Under the pieces are notes generated by a model that worked only from the letters and a program-made list of their open reading frames with translations, made no database searches and had not been told where the DNA came from. This document shows positions 1 to 9,142 of a stretch of DNA of 64,000 bases, one piece after another (within the stretch, counting starts at the first letter, position 1; every line of letters begins with the position of its first letter). Origin of the DNA: an uncultured Clostridium sp. (GTDB taxonomy: Bacteria > Bacillota > Clostridia > TANB77 > CAG-508); contig CANEHB010000004.1 of the NCBI GenBank assembly GCA_947427205.1, positions 1 through 64,000 on the forward strand. Reading direction: 5' to 3'. The position numbers and the translations under genes were made by a program.

Positions 1-96
1 AGTTTTAGATAATTTTTTCATAATCTACTTTTTCATAGATTACTTTACACTACCTTTTATTATATATATTATATTACTTTACTTATATTTTTGCAA

Positions 97-126
97 GAAA
101 AAAAGAGGCCTTTCTGCCTCTTTTCT
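97..126 (-). terminator. Rho-independent terminator downstream of the 179-664 ORF
   Basis: minus strand AAGAGGCAGAAAGGCCTCTTTTTTT hairpin plus T-tract. Confidence 0.8.
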
Positions 127-178
127 CCGAACGTGGGGAACAGCCTTTAGTTACTCAAATCATTCAATTCTGAAAATA

Positions 179-664
179 TCAATGATAATCATCATAATCT
201 GCCGGTTTATCTTTATACATCCAGCACATCAGACGCATACCTGTATCTGTATAGCCTGTATAGTGGATTTTATAGGTATTCCCTGTACCAGTGTAATGTA
301 AATCCAATTTATACACTGGTTTATTGTTTGAATTGAGACTTATAGGCACCAATCTGGTGTTTCCGTTCGGATACTCTACATAGAGAGTCGCATTGGAATT
401 ACTGCCTGAAGCCTCCAATTCAAAAGTAGCATAAAATGTATTGCGGAGCGGACAAACCACTGTAAAATAAGGGTCGCCGTTGTATCTTCCAGCTTCCAAC
501 CACTTATTTCCATAGTATACCTCTCCGTCAGCCGTTGCCACTTCATTCAGGACTACTGTTTCTTCCACCAGTTGCTCCGCTGCAAAAGCCGTAGCTGACA
601 TGCAAATCAGCATAGTTGCAATCAGAAACATCCCGATGACCCGTTTAGAAATATTTGTTTTCAT
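179..664 (-). CDS. small secreted protein of unknown function, foreign-looking
   Basis: 161 aa ORF with a clear signal peptide (MKTNISKRVIGMFLIATMLICMSATAFA); base composition visibly less AT-rich than neighbours; contains an in-frame CGG. Confidence 0.7.
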   Translation of the reverse strand: MKTNISKRVIGMFLIATMLICMSATAFAAEQLVEETVVLNEVATADGEVYYGNKWLEAGRYNGDPYFTVVCPLRNTFYATFELEASGSNSNATLYVEYPNGNTRLVPISLNSNNKPVYKLDLHYTGTGNTYKIHYTGYTDTGMRLMCWMYKDKPADYDDYH

Positions 665-955
665 ATTCTTTGTACCTCCATATTGGTGATGAAAAACGAA
701 ATATTCCCCACATTCTACTACATTTGCTTAATGCTATTGTTACTATTTTGCAAATGTAGCTGTGCATCATAAAGAACACAATGCATTTTTCATTTTATTA
801 CACATATTTATAAATGTCAATATTTTTATATAATATATTCTTACATTATATAAATTAACTTATTAATACTTTATTCGCACACAATATGCACACAACTAAT
901 TATAAAACACTTTAAAATAGTATCTTTTAGTAATTTAATCACGCCCATCTGCACC

Positions 956-1000
956 AAAACCATTGAAATTTAACCAATTTCAGTGGTTTTTATTTTTATT
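956..1000 (+). terminator. hairpin plus T-rich tract
   Basis: AAAACCATTGAAATT-TAACC-AATTTCAGTGGTTTT followed by T-rich tail. Confidence 0.6.
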
Positions 1001-1204
1001 CAAAAACATTTGTAAGTATTGATATTACTGCACTTTATCATTTTCCATTATTCAACCTATTTTCAAAATTACTTAAAATTATTCGTTAATTTTTCATTTC
1101 TGCACACAATATGCATGCAGTATTTGCACGCAAAATAATCTTTGTAATGATATTAAAACATACCATTACGAAACTTAGAATTATACTTTTTCTGCATAGA
1201 CAAA

Positions 1205-1274
1205 ATTATTATTGATAAAAAAATATATAAATGATATTATTTAATTGTTAGGCAAATTGTAATTTGAAAGTGAG
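1205..1274 (+). repeat. 70-bp repeat copy 1, upstream of the PNPOx-like gene
   Basis: about 94% identical (4 mismatches by eye) to 3859-3928. Confidence 0.85.
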
Positions 1275-1284
1275 ATGAAGTATT

Positions 1285-1704
1285 ATGGATTTAAAGAAAA
1301 TAGAAAATTTTATTGATAAACAAAAAGTTAGTTTTATATGTTCTATTGATGATGAAAATTGTCCTAATGTAAAAGCAATGCTAAAACCTAGAAAAAGAAT
1401 AGGACTAAAAGAGTTTTACTTTTCTACTAATACTTCATCTATGAAAGTAAAACAATATAAAGATAATTCAAATGCTAGTATTTACTTTTATCATAAAGGA
1501 CTAATTAAGTATGTAGGAATTATGTTAAAAGGTAAAATGGAAGTCTTGACAGATCAAGAAACTAAAAATATGATTTGGAAAAATGGCGATACAATATTTT
1601 ATAAAAAAGGTGTAACTGATCCAGATTATTGTGTTTTAAAATTTACTGCTACAAGTGGTAGATATTATTGTGATTTGAAAACAGAAAACTTTGATATTAA
1701 GTAA
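1285..1704 (+). CDS. pyridoxamine 5'-phosphate oxidase family protein
   Basis: 139 aa; FMN-binding split-barrel-like sequence (SFICSIDDENCPNVKAM...FYFSTNTSSMKVKQYKDNSNASIYFY). Confidence 0.75.
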   Translation: MDLKKIENFIDKQKVSFICSIDDENCPNVKAMLKPRKRIGLKEFYFSTNTSSMKVKQYKDNSNASIYFYHKGLIKYVGIMLKGKMEVLTDQETKNMIWKNGDTIFYKKGVTDPDYCVLKFTATSGRYYCDLKTENFDIK

Positions 1705-1709
1705 TTGAT

Positions 1710-1773
1710 AAATTACAGGTATACTGTTAGATGTAAATAAATGAGTTTACATCTAATAGTATACCTGTAATTT
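1710..1773. terminator. long near-perfect inverted repeat between convergent genes, probable bidirectional terminator
   Basis: 28-nt arms 1710-1737 and 1746-1773 with one mismatch and an 8-nt loop. Confidence 0.7.
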
Positions 1774-1788
1774 GTACTACAAACAATT

Positions 1789-2325
1789 TTAAGCTTTCTT
1801 TCGAGTCAATATAATCCCAAAGATTAATATAATAAAAATAATTGGTACTATCCTAATAAATAACCATTCAAACGAATGAAATGCAACTCCTAAAACAGCA
1901 TTTTCAGGATTATTATAATCCCAATTAAAATAAGGACTATTTAATAAGAATAAAGAAATAAAAATTGTCACTATAATTGCACATAATGAAATTAATATCA
2001 AATGAATAATTTTTCTTCTTACATTATTCCTTTGCAAGAGTTGTAAGTTTATTATCTCTAATTTTTCAGAAATTGCTTTCAAATCATCTACTTTAAACTC
2101 TGAAATATTTTCTCCAAGCAAAGTACTTACTGGTGTTTCAAGAACCTCTGATATCGAAACTAACATTTCTGAATCAGGAACTGACAATCCTTGCTCCCAT
2201 TTAGAAATTGTTTGTCTTACCACATTTAATTTGATAGCAAGTTCTTCTTGTGAAAGTCCTTTTGATTTTCTTATTGCTTTAATGTTTTCTTTTAACATTT
2301 TAACCACTCCCTTCTTTACAAACAT
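1789..2325 (-). CDS. XRE-family HTH regulator with C-terminal transmembrane region
   Basis: N-terminal HTH (LKENIKAIRKSKGLSQEELAIKLNVVRQTISKWEQGLSVPD) and two hydrophobic helices; start probably the internal Met. Confidence 0.85.
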   Translation of the reverse strand: MFVKKGVVKMLKENIKAIRKSKGLSQEELAIKLNVVRQTISKWEQGLSVPDSEMLVSISEVLETPVSTLLGENISEFKVDDLKAISEKLEIINLQLLQRNNVRRKIIHLILISLCAIIVTIFISLFLLNSPYFNWDYNNPENAVLGVAFHSFEWLFIRIVPIIFIILIFGIILTRKKA

Positions 2326-2434
2326 TATATAAAGATTAGTCCGTTGCTACAAGCAATGATTATTAACATTCAAGATTTATAACCATAAAATTATAATTTT
2401 AAGGGCTAGTAGTTATAACTTCTAGCCCATATTT

Positions 2435-2683
2435 TTATTTTTTATCCTTTTTATTCTTCAACAAATAAATTGACAAACAACTCAATCCTACTCCTAACAT
2501 TGTAATAGCATTAGTTATATCAATTTGTTTTAATATAGAAATACCCATTGCAAGACCAACTCCTATTAAAGTAATATTGAAAATATCATCTGCTTTGTTA
2601 TTTTCTTGTTTTATCTGTGAATTTAGTAATATTAGTTTAGTTGTAGTTTCTTCAACTAAATTGTAATTTTTTAGTCTTTCCAT
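2435..2683 (-). CDS. small membrane protein, unknown
   Basis: 82 aa with two hydrophobic segments; overlaps the start of its upstream neighbour. Confidence 0.6.
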   Translation of the reverse strand: MERLKNYNLVEETTTKLILLNSQIKQENNKADDIFNITLIGVGLAMGISILKQIDITNAITMLGVGLSCLSIYLLKNKKDKK

Positions 2684-2928
2684 TGGTCTGTAAATACTTT
2701 TAAATCTTTTTTTGTTTCTTCTGATAACTGATTATATTCTATATTACTAACTGCTCCTTCAAGAGTATATAAATGAACTAAGCATATTTCTGGATATTTC
2801 AATTTTAATCTAAACCAAGTATCTTTACTTCCAATTTCCTTCAGTTCTTCTGCTGAATTTATACCTATTGATTTTAGTTTTCTTTCAATTTCTTTTCCAA
2901 TATTTTTTAGCGAACTCAATTCTGCCAT
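2671..2928 (-). CDS. TfoX C-terminal-domain-like protein
   Basis: LKNIGKEIERKLKSIGINSAEELKEIGSKDTWFRLK, typical TfoX_C sequence. Confidence 0.8.
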   Translation of the reverse strand: MAELSSLKNIGKEIERKLKSIGINSAEELKEIGSKDTWFRLKLKYPEICLVHLYTLEGAVSNIEYNQLSEETKKDLKVFTDQWKD

Positions 2929-2957
2929 TTTTTATCTCCTTTACGCATTGCAATTTT

Positions 2958-3146
2958 TTATTCTAATACTAACGCTTTTTTAGGACAAAAATTTGAACAT
3001 TTACCACATCTTATACACTTATCATAATCTATTTTTGGTGCCTCAAAGTCTTTTTGACTTAATGCTCCAACTGGACAAACATTTATAGCTGGACACTTAT
3101 GATTTTTAGGACAATTCTCTATTACTATTTTTAATTTTTTATCCAT
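2958..3146 (-). CDS. 4Fe-4S ferredoxin-type protein
   Basis: CIRCGKCSNFCPKKAL plus a second Cys cluster CPAINVCPVGAL. Confidence 0.85.
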   Translation of the reverse strand: MDKKLKIVIENCPKNHKCPAINVCPVGALSQKDFEAPKIDYDKCIRCGKCSNFCPKKALVLE

Positions 3147-3178
3147 AAATTTTCTCTCCTTTTGAAATTGTAATTTAT

Positions 3179-3631
3179 CTATTCAACAAATTCTATAAAA
3201 TAGTAATTATTATAATCTTCAATATCTTTCAATTCATCAAAAGTTATTGAAAAATCCCTACTTGAGTTTAAAACATTACTTTCACAATTAGTAATGTAGA
3301 AAATAGGTAAATTATTATTCTTCTTATAATAATTTGGAAACTTTAAATTCATATTTTTTAATTCTTGTTCTAATTCATTTAATGACTTTTCTGTTTTAAC
3401 TACTAAAACTACACGAAGTGTTGAATAATCACCATTTCCTCCTGAATCTCCTATTTTACTTTTTAATGCAATTTTTTCAATATATTCTGGTAATACAATA
3501 TTATCTACTTGGCTTTCAAGACCTTTTAAACCAGTATTTGAATATAAGAAAAAACATATTATAGTTATTACTATAATGGTAATAACTATAATAATTACCA
3601 TTTTTTTATTTTTCATATAACTTTTTAACAC
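3179..3631 (-). CDS. hypothetical membrane-anchored protein
   Basis: 150 aa ORF with N-terminal TM segment. Confidence 0.6.
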   Translation of the reverse strand: MLKSYMKNKKMVIIIVITIIVITIICFFLYSNTGLKGLESQVDNIVLPEYIEKIALKSKIGDSGGNGDYSTLRVVLVVKTEKSLNELEQELKNMNLKFPNYYKKNNNLPIFYITNCESNVLNSSRDFSITFDELKDIEDYNNYYFIEFVE

Positions 3632-3817
3632 CTTTATAAATTACTATTTGTCTAGCAAATAAATAATATCATATAATTATTTATTTATCAATTTTAAAAT
3701 TTTACAAATATTATAGATATAGTCAAAACAATATTTAAAAATATTAGTCATATGAAATAATAATAAGCAGATGTGGATTTGCCACCCATTATACGAATTA
3801 TCGTAGGAGAGGTGGTG

Positions 3818-3913
3818 ATGTTTATGGTTAAAGTGATACTATTTTTTATAATATCCTTATTATTATTGATAAAAAAATATATAAATGATATTATTCAATT
3901 GTTAGATAAATAG
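3818..3913 (+). CDS. candidate type I toxin-like hydrophobic peptide (31 aa)
   Basis: ATG..TAG encodes MFMVKVILFFIISLLLLIKKYINDIIQLLDK; strong GGAGAGGTGG SD preceded by a complementary GCCACC at 3781-3786. Confidence 0.4.
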   Translation: MFMVKVILFFIISLLLLIKKYINDIIQLLDK

Positions 3914-3928
3914 TAATTTGAAAGTGAG
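3859..3928 (+). repeat. 70-bp repeat copy 2, upstream of the GNAT gene
   Basis: near-identical to 1205-1274. Confidence 0.85.
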
Positions 3929-3936
3929 TTAATAAA

Positions 3937-4455
3937 ATGAATATTAAATTGGTAAGACCAACAATAGAATTAAAAGAAAAAGCATTAGATTATAGACAAG
4001 AACATTTTGATAATAATGAAATGATTATAAATGGCAGTGAATTATTTGATAAAATTGATTCTTACGAAGAGTGGTTAGAGAAAGTAAGTAATAATTCTAA
4101 AATTGATACAGTTGATTCTAATTGGGTTTTGACTGATACATTTTTTGCAATTAGAGAAAATGACAATAAAATTATAGGAATAATTGATTTAAGGCATACT
4201 TTAAATGATTTTCTAATAAATTTTGGTAATAGCGGTTATAGTGTAAGACCAAGTGAAAGAAAAAAAGGTTATGCTACTGAAATGTTAAGATTGTTATTAC
4301 AATATGCTAAAAAAATTGGTTTGAAAGAATTTCATTTATCAGTAGAAAGAAATAATATTCCTTCAATAAAAACAATTGTTAAAAATGGTGGAAAGTTAGA
4401 AAAAAGTTTTGTATTTGAAGGAGAATTAACAGATAGTTACTTAATTAAGCTGTAA
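3937..4455 (+). CDS. GNAT family N-acetyltransferase
   Basis: YSVRPSERKKGYATEMLRLLLQYAKKIGLKEFHLSVERNNIPSIKTIVKNGG, GNAT motif A/B. Confidence 0.85.
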   Translation: MNIKLVRPTIELKEKALDYRQEHFDNNEMIINGSELFDKIDSYEEWLEKVSNNSKIDTVDSNWVLTDTFFAIRENDNKIIGIIDLRHTLNDFLINFGNSGYSVRPSERKKGYATEMLRLLLQYAKKIGLKEFHLSVERNNIPSIKTIVKNGGKLEKSFVFEGELTDSYLIKL

Positions 4456-4576
4456 TTCAATTAGTCAAATAATAATATTATTATAAAAATTGGAAAAGAA
4501 TATAAAATGCACACAACATTTCAAAAAAACACTTATAAATATCATATTGTAAATTTTTGAACTTGCTTATCTGCAT

Positions 4577-4620
4577 TAAAAAGAGATGAATTAAATCCAA
4601 ATTCATCTCTTTTATTTTTA
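4577..4620 (+). terminator. Rho-independent terminator
   Basis: AAAAAGAGATGAATT-AAATCC-AAATTCATCTCTTTTATTTTTA. Confidence 0.75.
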
Positions 4621-4658
4621 CTAAAATTATTAATAAACTAAATTAAAACTTTACTTAT

Positions 4659-6143
4659 TTATTTTTTATTTATTTCATTTTCTATTGATTTAATATCGTT
4701 TGCCAAAACTTGTGTTAATCCATTCTGCTTTTTACCATTCTTATCTGTACAATATGGTGCAATAAGTTCTAATACTGATAATTCAGATTTTGCAATATCC
4801 AAAATTTCTAGCAATTTAGTTTTCTCTTTATTGTCAAAATCTAAAATCAAACAATTTATATAGTAAATAATCATATAAGCATAATTATCTTTATTATCTG
4901 GAAAGATTTTTTTTGAAATTTGGCAATATTCTTTTAATTCTTGTAAATTATCTTTAATTATTTGAATATCCTCTAATTTTAATTCTCTTACATAATCATT
5001 CATATACTTATCTGTACATAATTTTACTTCTCTATCTTTTTCTGGATCTACATATACTTCTATATTTAATTTTTTACTTATTATTTTATGTATAATAGAA
5101 AGAAGTGTATGCATATTTTTAGAATTAATCTTATTAGAATTAACTGCTTTTAAGTATTGAATTTTAGCCTCTTCAAAATTCCCACTTCTTTCTAATGCAA
5201 TCCCATAATTTCTTTTATATACTTCATTTTCAAAATCTGTTTCTACCCACTTCACAGCACATGAACAATAATATATAGCACGATCATTATATTCTTTACA
5301 TCTGATTTCATTATATGCAGAACCTATTGTATTCGCATAATATGCAGATAAATCACGATTGTTTCCAGTAAATGTAGTATCAGCATCTATATTATTAACT
5401 TTTAAAATATCAATTCCAAAGATATTAGCAATATCAAAATAAATATTTATAGCTTTATTTAAATATATTCTAACTTGATTTGAATTCTGAATATGCCATC
5501 CTATATAATAATCAAATTCAGCTTCACGAAAATTTAAATATCCATACAAAAAATCATTTTCCTTATCATAGTTTTTCAAATAATTTCTAATATTTTCTAT
5601 CCCTTTTTTCGCTTTTTTTACTAATACATCTCTATCAATATTAGAATTACTATTATAATGAATTTGATAAACTTGATAAAATAACTGTTCTATAATTACT
5701 AAATCTTCATACTTATAATCATTATCATTTTCTAGTTTATTAAATTTATCAAACAAATAAGCTGACATAGTATCATTATTAGTTTTTAGTAATTCTTGTA
5801 AAAATTGTCCTTTCCAAAAAAGATTTACTTTATTAACAATATCTATATTCTTTTTAATTAACCCATTAATTTCTAGGTCTGTTTTATTATATTTTTCTTC
5901 CACATATTTCTCAAAATCTTTCTTTTCTAGGTAATTATATATATTTAAACCAGCCCATACTGTTACAGCAAATCCAATAATTGATATACAACTAGATAAT
6001 ACTTCAGCTTGCATTAAGTCTGAATTAATCTCTTCTTTATACAACAATATTTTTATACTAAATATTATTGGAAGAATTGTTAGAACTAATCCAATTATAA
6101 CAATTAATATAATATACAAATTTTTTATAATTTTATCTTTCAT
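4659..6143 (-). CDS. hypothetical membrane protein with helical repeat-like region
   Basis: 494 aa; two N-terminal TM segments; TPR-like stretch (NYGIALERSGNFEEAKIQYLKAVNSN). Confidence 0.6.
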   Translation of the reverse strand: MKDKIIKNLYIILIVIIGLVLTILPIIFSIKILLYKEEINSDLMQAEVLSSCISIIGFAVTVWAGLNIYNYLEKKDFEKYVEEKYNKTDLEINGLIKKNIDIVNKVNLFWKGQFLQELLKTNNDTMSAYLFDKFNKLENDNDYKYEDLVIIEQLFYQVYQIHYNSNSNIDRDVLVKKAKKGIENIRNYLKNYDKENDFLYGYLNFREAEFDYYIGWHIQNSNQVRIYLNKAINIYFDIANIFGIDILKVNNIDADTTFTGNNRDLSAYYANTIGSAYNEIRCKEYNDRAIYYCSCAVKWVETDFENEVYKRNYGIALERSGNFEEAKIQYLKAVNSNKINSKNMHTLLSIIHKIISKKLNIEVYVDPEKDREVKLCTDKYMNDYVRELKLEDIQIIKDNLQELKEYCQISKKIFPDNKDNYAYMIIYYINCLILDFDNKEKTKLLEILDIAKSELSVLELIAPYCTDKNGKKQNGLTQVLANDIKSIENEINKK

Positions 6144-6180
6144 ATTTATTATTTTCCTTATACAATCACTTTCAATTTTA

Positions 6181-7563
6181 TTAAAATTCTAATTTATCTT
6201 GAACATATTTTGCTACTTCATCTATTTTAATTCTAATTTGTTCCATTGTGTCTCTATCTCTAACAGTTACACATTCATCTTCTAAAGTATCAAAATCAAT
6301 AGTTATACAGTAAGGTGTTCCTATTTCATCTTCTCTTCTATATCTTTTTCCTATACTTCCCGCTTCATCATAATCACACATAAAGTATTTTGATAATTTG
6401 CTATAAACCTCTTCTGCTTTTTCTGATAATTTCTTTGATAATGGAAGTACAGCTACTTTATAAGGAGCTAAAGCTGGATGTAATTTTAATACTGTTCTAA
6501 TATCTCCCTCTCCTACTTCCTCTTCAAAATAACTATTGCATAAAAATGCAAGTGTTGCTCTATCTGCTCCAAGTGATGGTTCTATACAATATGGTACATA
6601 TCTTTCATTAGTTTCAGGATCTAAATATGTTAAATCTTCTTTTGAATGTTCCATATGTTTTGATAAATCATAATCAGTTCTATCTGCAATTCCCCAAAGT
6701 TCTCCCCAACCAAATGGGAATGCTATTTCTATATCTGTTGTAGCTTTACTATAGAATACTAATTCCTCTGGGCTATGATCTCTTAATCTTATATTTTTTT
6801 CTTCCATCCCTAAATCTAATAAAAATTGCTTACAATAATTTCTCCAATATTCAAACCATTCTAAATCTGTTCCTGGTTTACAGAAAAATTCAAGTTCCAT
6901 TTGTTCAAATTCTCTTGTTCTAAATGTAAAGTTTCCTGGTGTAATTTCATTTCTAAATGCTTTACCTATTTGCGCAATACCCATTGGTAATTTTCTTCTT
7001 GTTGTTCTTTGAACATTTTTAAAATTAACAAATATACCTTGTGCTGTTTCTGGTCTTAAATAAATTTCTGATTTTGCATCTTCTGTTACTCCTTGAAATG
7101 TTTTAAACATTAAATTAAATTTTCTTATATCTGTGAAATTATGTTTTCCACAATTTGGACAATCTATATGATTATCGTCCATAAAGTTTATCATTTCACT
7201 ATCTGACATACCATCTGCTATCATATCTTTTCCATTTTCATGTGCCCATTCTTCTATAAGTTTATCTGCTCTATGTCTTGTTTTACATTCTTTACAATCT
7301 ATAAGTGGATCTGAAAATCCTCCAACATGTCCTGATGCTACCCAAGTTTGTGGATTCATTAATATTGCTGCATCAAGACCTACATTATATTTACTTTCTT
7401 GTACAAACTTTTTCATCCAAGCTTTTTTTACATTGTTTTTTAATTCTACTCCTAGTGGTCCATAATCCCAAGTATTTGCTAGACCTCCATAAATTTCAGA
7501 TCCTGGATATACATATCCTCTTGCCTTGCATAAATTTACAAGTTTTTCCATTGATTCTACCAT
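6181..7563 (-). CDS. glyS: glycyl-tRNA synthetase, class II homodimer type
   Basis: [73 protein letters not shown]. Confidence 0.97.
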   Translation of the reverse strand: MVESMEKLVNLCKARGYVYPGSEIYGGLANTWDYGPLGVELKNNVKKAWMKKFVQESKYNVGLDAAILMNPQTWVASGHVGGFSDPLIDCKECKTRHRADKLIEEWAHENGKDMIADGMSDSEMINFMDDNHIDCPNCGKHNFTDIRKFNLMFKTFQGVTEDAKSEIYLRPETAQGIFVNFKNVQRTTRRKLPMGIAQIGKAFRNEITPGNFTFRTREFEQMELEFFCKPGTDLEWFEYWRNYCKQFLLDLGMEEKNIRLRDHSPEELVFYSKATTDIEIAFPFGWGELWGIADRTDYDLSKHMEHSKEDLTYLDPETNERYVPYCIEPSLGADRATLAFLCNSYFEEEVGEGDIRTVLKLHPALAPYKVAVLPLSKKLSEKAEEVYSKLSKYFMCDYDEAGSIGKRYRREDEIGTPYCITIDFDTLEDECVTVRDRDTMEQIRIKIDEVAKYVQDKLEF

Positions 7564-7599
7564 AATAAAAACCTCCTCTTTATTTTTTTATGAAGATAT

Positions 7600-7850
7600 G
7601 GTAATTCTTCATATTTCTCTAAGGATTAGTTTTTATAAAACAAAAAACTTACATCCTTAGCATAAAGCTAGGGACGTAAGTTATACTCACGCGGTTCCAC
7701 CCTAATTGGTATTTTAGATACCCACCTTAATTTATATTGCTCCAAAGCTCCAAAATATATTTACTATTGCTTGTTTTTCACTATCACAAACTCACTAAAA
7801 ACAGTTTTTTAATATATTTCCTCTTTTTCATCACAATTCATATTATGTAA
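7600..7850 (-). promoter_or_regulatory. T-box riboswitch leader of glyS
   Basis: T-box core AGGGTGGAACCGCG (minus strand, about 7690-7703) followed by terminator hairpin AACTTACGTCCCTAGC...GGATGTAAGTTTTTTG. Confidence 0.92.
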
Positions 7851-8012
7851 TTTATTTTACAACAGTTACTATAAAAAGTCAATATTTTATTTTCAACTTA
7901 CATGTAACATATCTATTTTAGACCTATATTATTTTCAACTTACATATTATAAATCTATTTTAAAACTATTTTTTAATTAATTCTTAATTTCAAATTTCTT
8001 AATATTATAATT

Positions 8013-8657
8013 TTATCTAACTTCTTGTTCTCTATTTTCTGGTATTTTTATATAATCAAAAGATTCATATTCTTCCATACCTTTAATATCCACATCCATT
8101 TTTGAATATTTATTCTTTTCTTTCTTTATTCTAATTAATCTAATTGGAGCTTTTTCATGTAATCCTTTTAAATCTCTTGGATTATCATCAACAAAAACAC
8201 CATTTTTATAATCTAAATCTAATGTAAATTTGTAATCTGATGTTATTATTATCTCATCAAAATATTCTTTTATTCCAGAAGCATTAATTTTATCCATCTG
8301 ATATTCCTCATTACTTTTATCTGGAATATATGTAAGCATAATTAGTCTATGACCTTTATTTTTTATTCTTTTTAAAAATCTTTTTCCGTCATCATAAGTA
8401 AGATTTTGTGAATTTGCTATACACTTTTTCACATTTTGTACTACTTCCTGTGGATTAACTTTGTATCTATTTGCTATTTCCACCGCAAAAGAATATATAT
8501 TTTTATTTGTTGAATTTGTTGTATTAAAACTTCCCACTATTTCTTCTATTTCTTCTTTATTATTTATATTTATAGAATTAATAATTGCTTCTACCATTCT
8601 AGGCGTTAAGCTTGATGTTTCATATAATGTATTATCAAAATCTACATAGTAATTCAT
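8013..8657 (-). CDS. HAD superfamily hydrolase
   Basis: N-terminal YYVDFDNTLYET and GVFVDDNPRDLKG motifs. Confidence 0.8.
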   Translation of the reverse strand: MNYYVDFDNTLYETSSLTPRMVEAIINSININNKEEIEEIVGSFNTTNSTNKNIYSFAVEIANRYKVNPQEVVQNVKKCIANSQNLTYDDGKRFLKRIKNKGHRLIMLTYIPDKSNEEYQMDKINASGIKEYFDEIIITSDYKFTLDLDYKNGVFVDDNPRDLKGLHEKAPIRLIRIKKEKNKYSKMDVDIKGMEEYESFDYIKIPENREQEVR

Positions 8658-8776
8658 AATATCTCCTCCATATTATATTAATATCATATATCATTTTTTT
8701 TATCAAATTTTTATAAAAAATATTTTATGTAATCTGTTTTGTTTTTATGAAAACTATTTTTTTTCTTAAACTTTTC

Positions 8777-8844
8777 TGTGGATAATGTGGATAACTCTGT
8801 GAATAACTTATATTTAAACATTTTTTCGACATAATTTATTCACA
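8777..8844. other. DnaA-box cluster
   Basis: TGTGGATAA at 8777-8785 and 8786-8794, TGTGAATAA at 8798-8806, TTATTCACA at 8836-8844. Confidence 0.6.
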
Positions 8845-9142
8845 TTAATTTTACATTTTTGTAATTTTGTAACATAAAATTATTATTTATATCTTTTATG
8901 TGTACAGTATGTATGTTTGGTTTACTCTAAAATTATCTTTGATTTCTGTGCTTTTCTACATATTTTTATCAATTTATAATCAATTATGATTTTTTTCTTT
9001 CTTATACTTCACTTTTTGTAAAAATTATGTTATATTTAAATAATAATTTTATAATTGGAATAATTAACACTCAAAATTATTTTGATTGTTTTTTATTTCT
9101 TATACATATACTATGTTTATTTGAAAGGATTATTAATGAAAA

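Noticed and set aside
2671-2683. Overlap of 2435-2683 with 2671-2928 as a frameshift
   Set aside because: Ordinary stop/start overlap with translational coupling; the two proteins are unrelated.
7305-7565. Antisense ORF within glyS
   Set aside because: Leu/His-rich translation opposite a highly conserved gene; typical spurious ORF of an AT-rich genome. The same applies to most other small + strand ORFs opposite minus genes (e.g. 16345, 27743, 32215, 35916, 36717, 36915, 63020).
8700-9140. oriC call for the DnaA-box region
   Set aside because: Boxes are real but no dnaA/dnaN/rpmH context and no skew data; kept only as a DnaA-box cluster.
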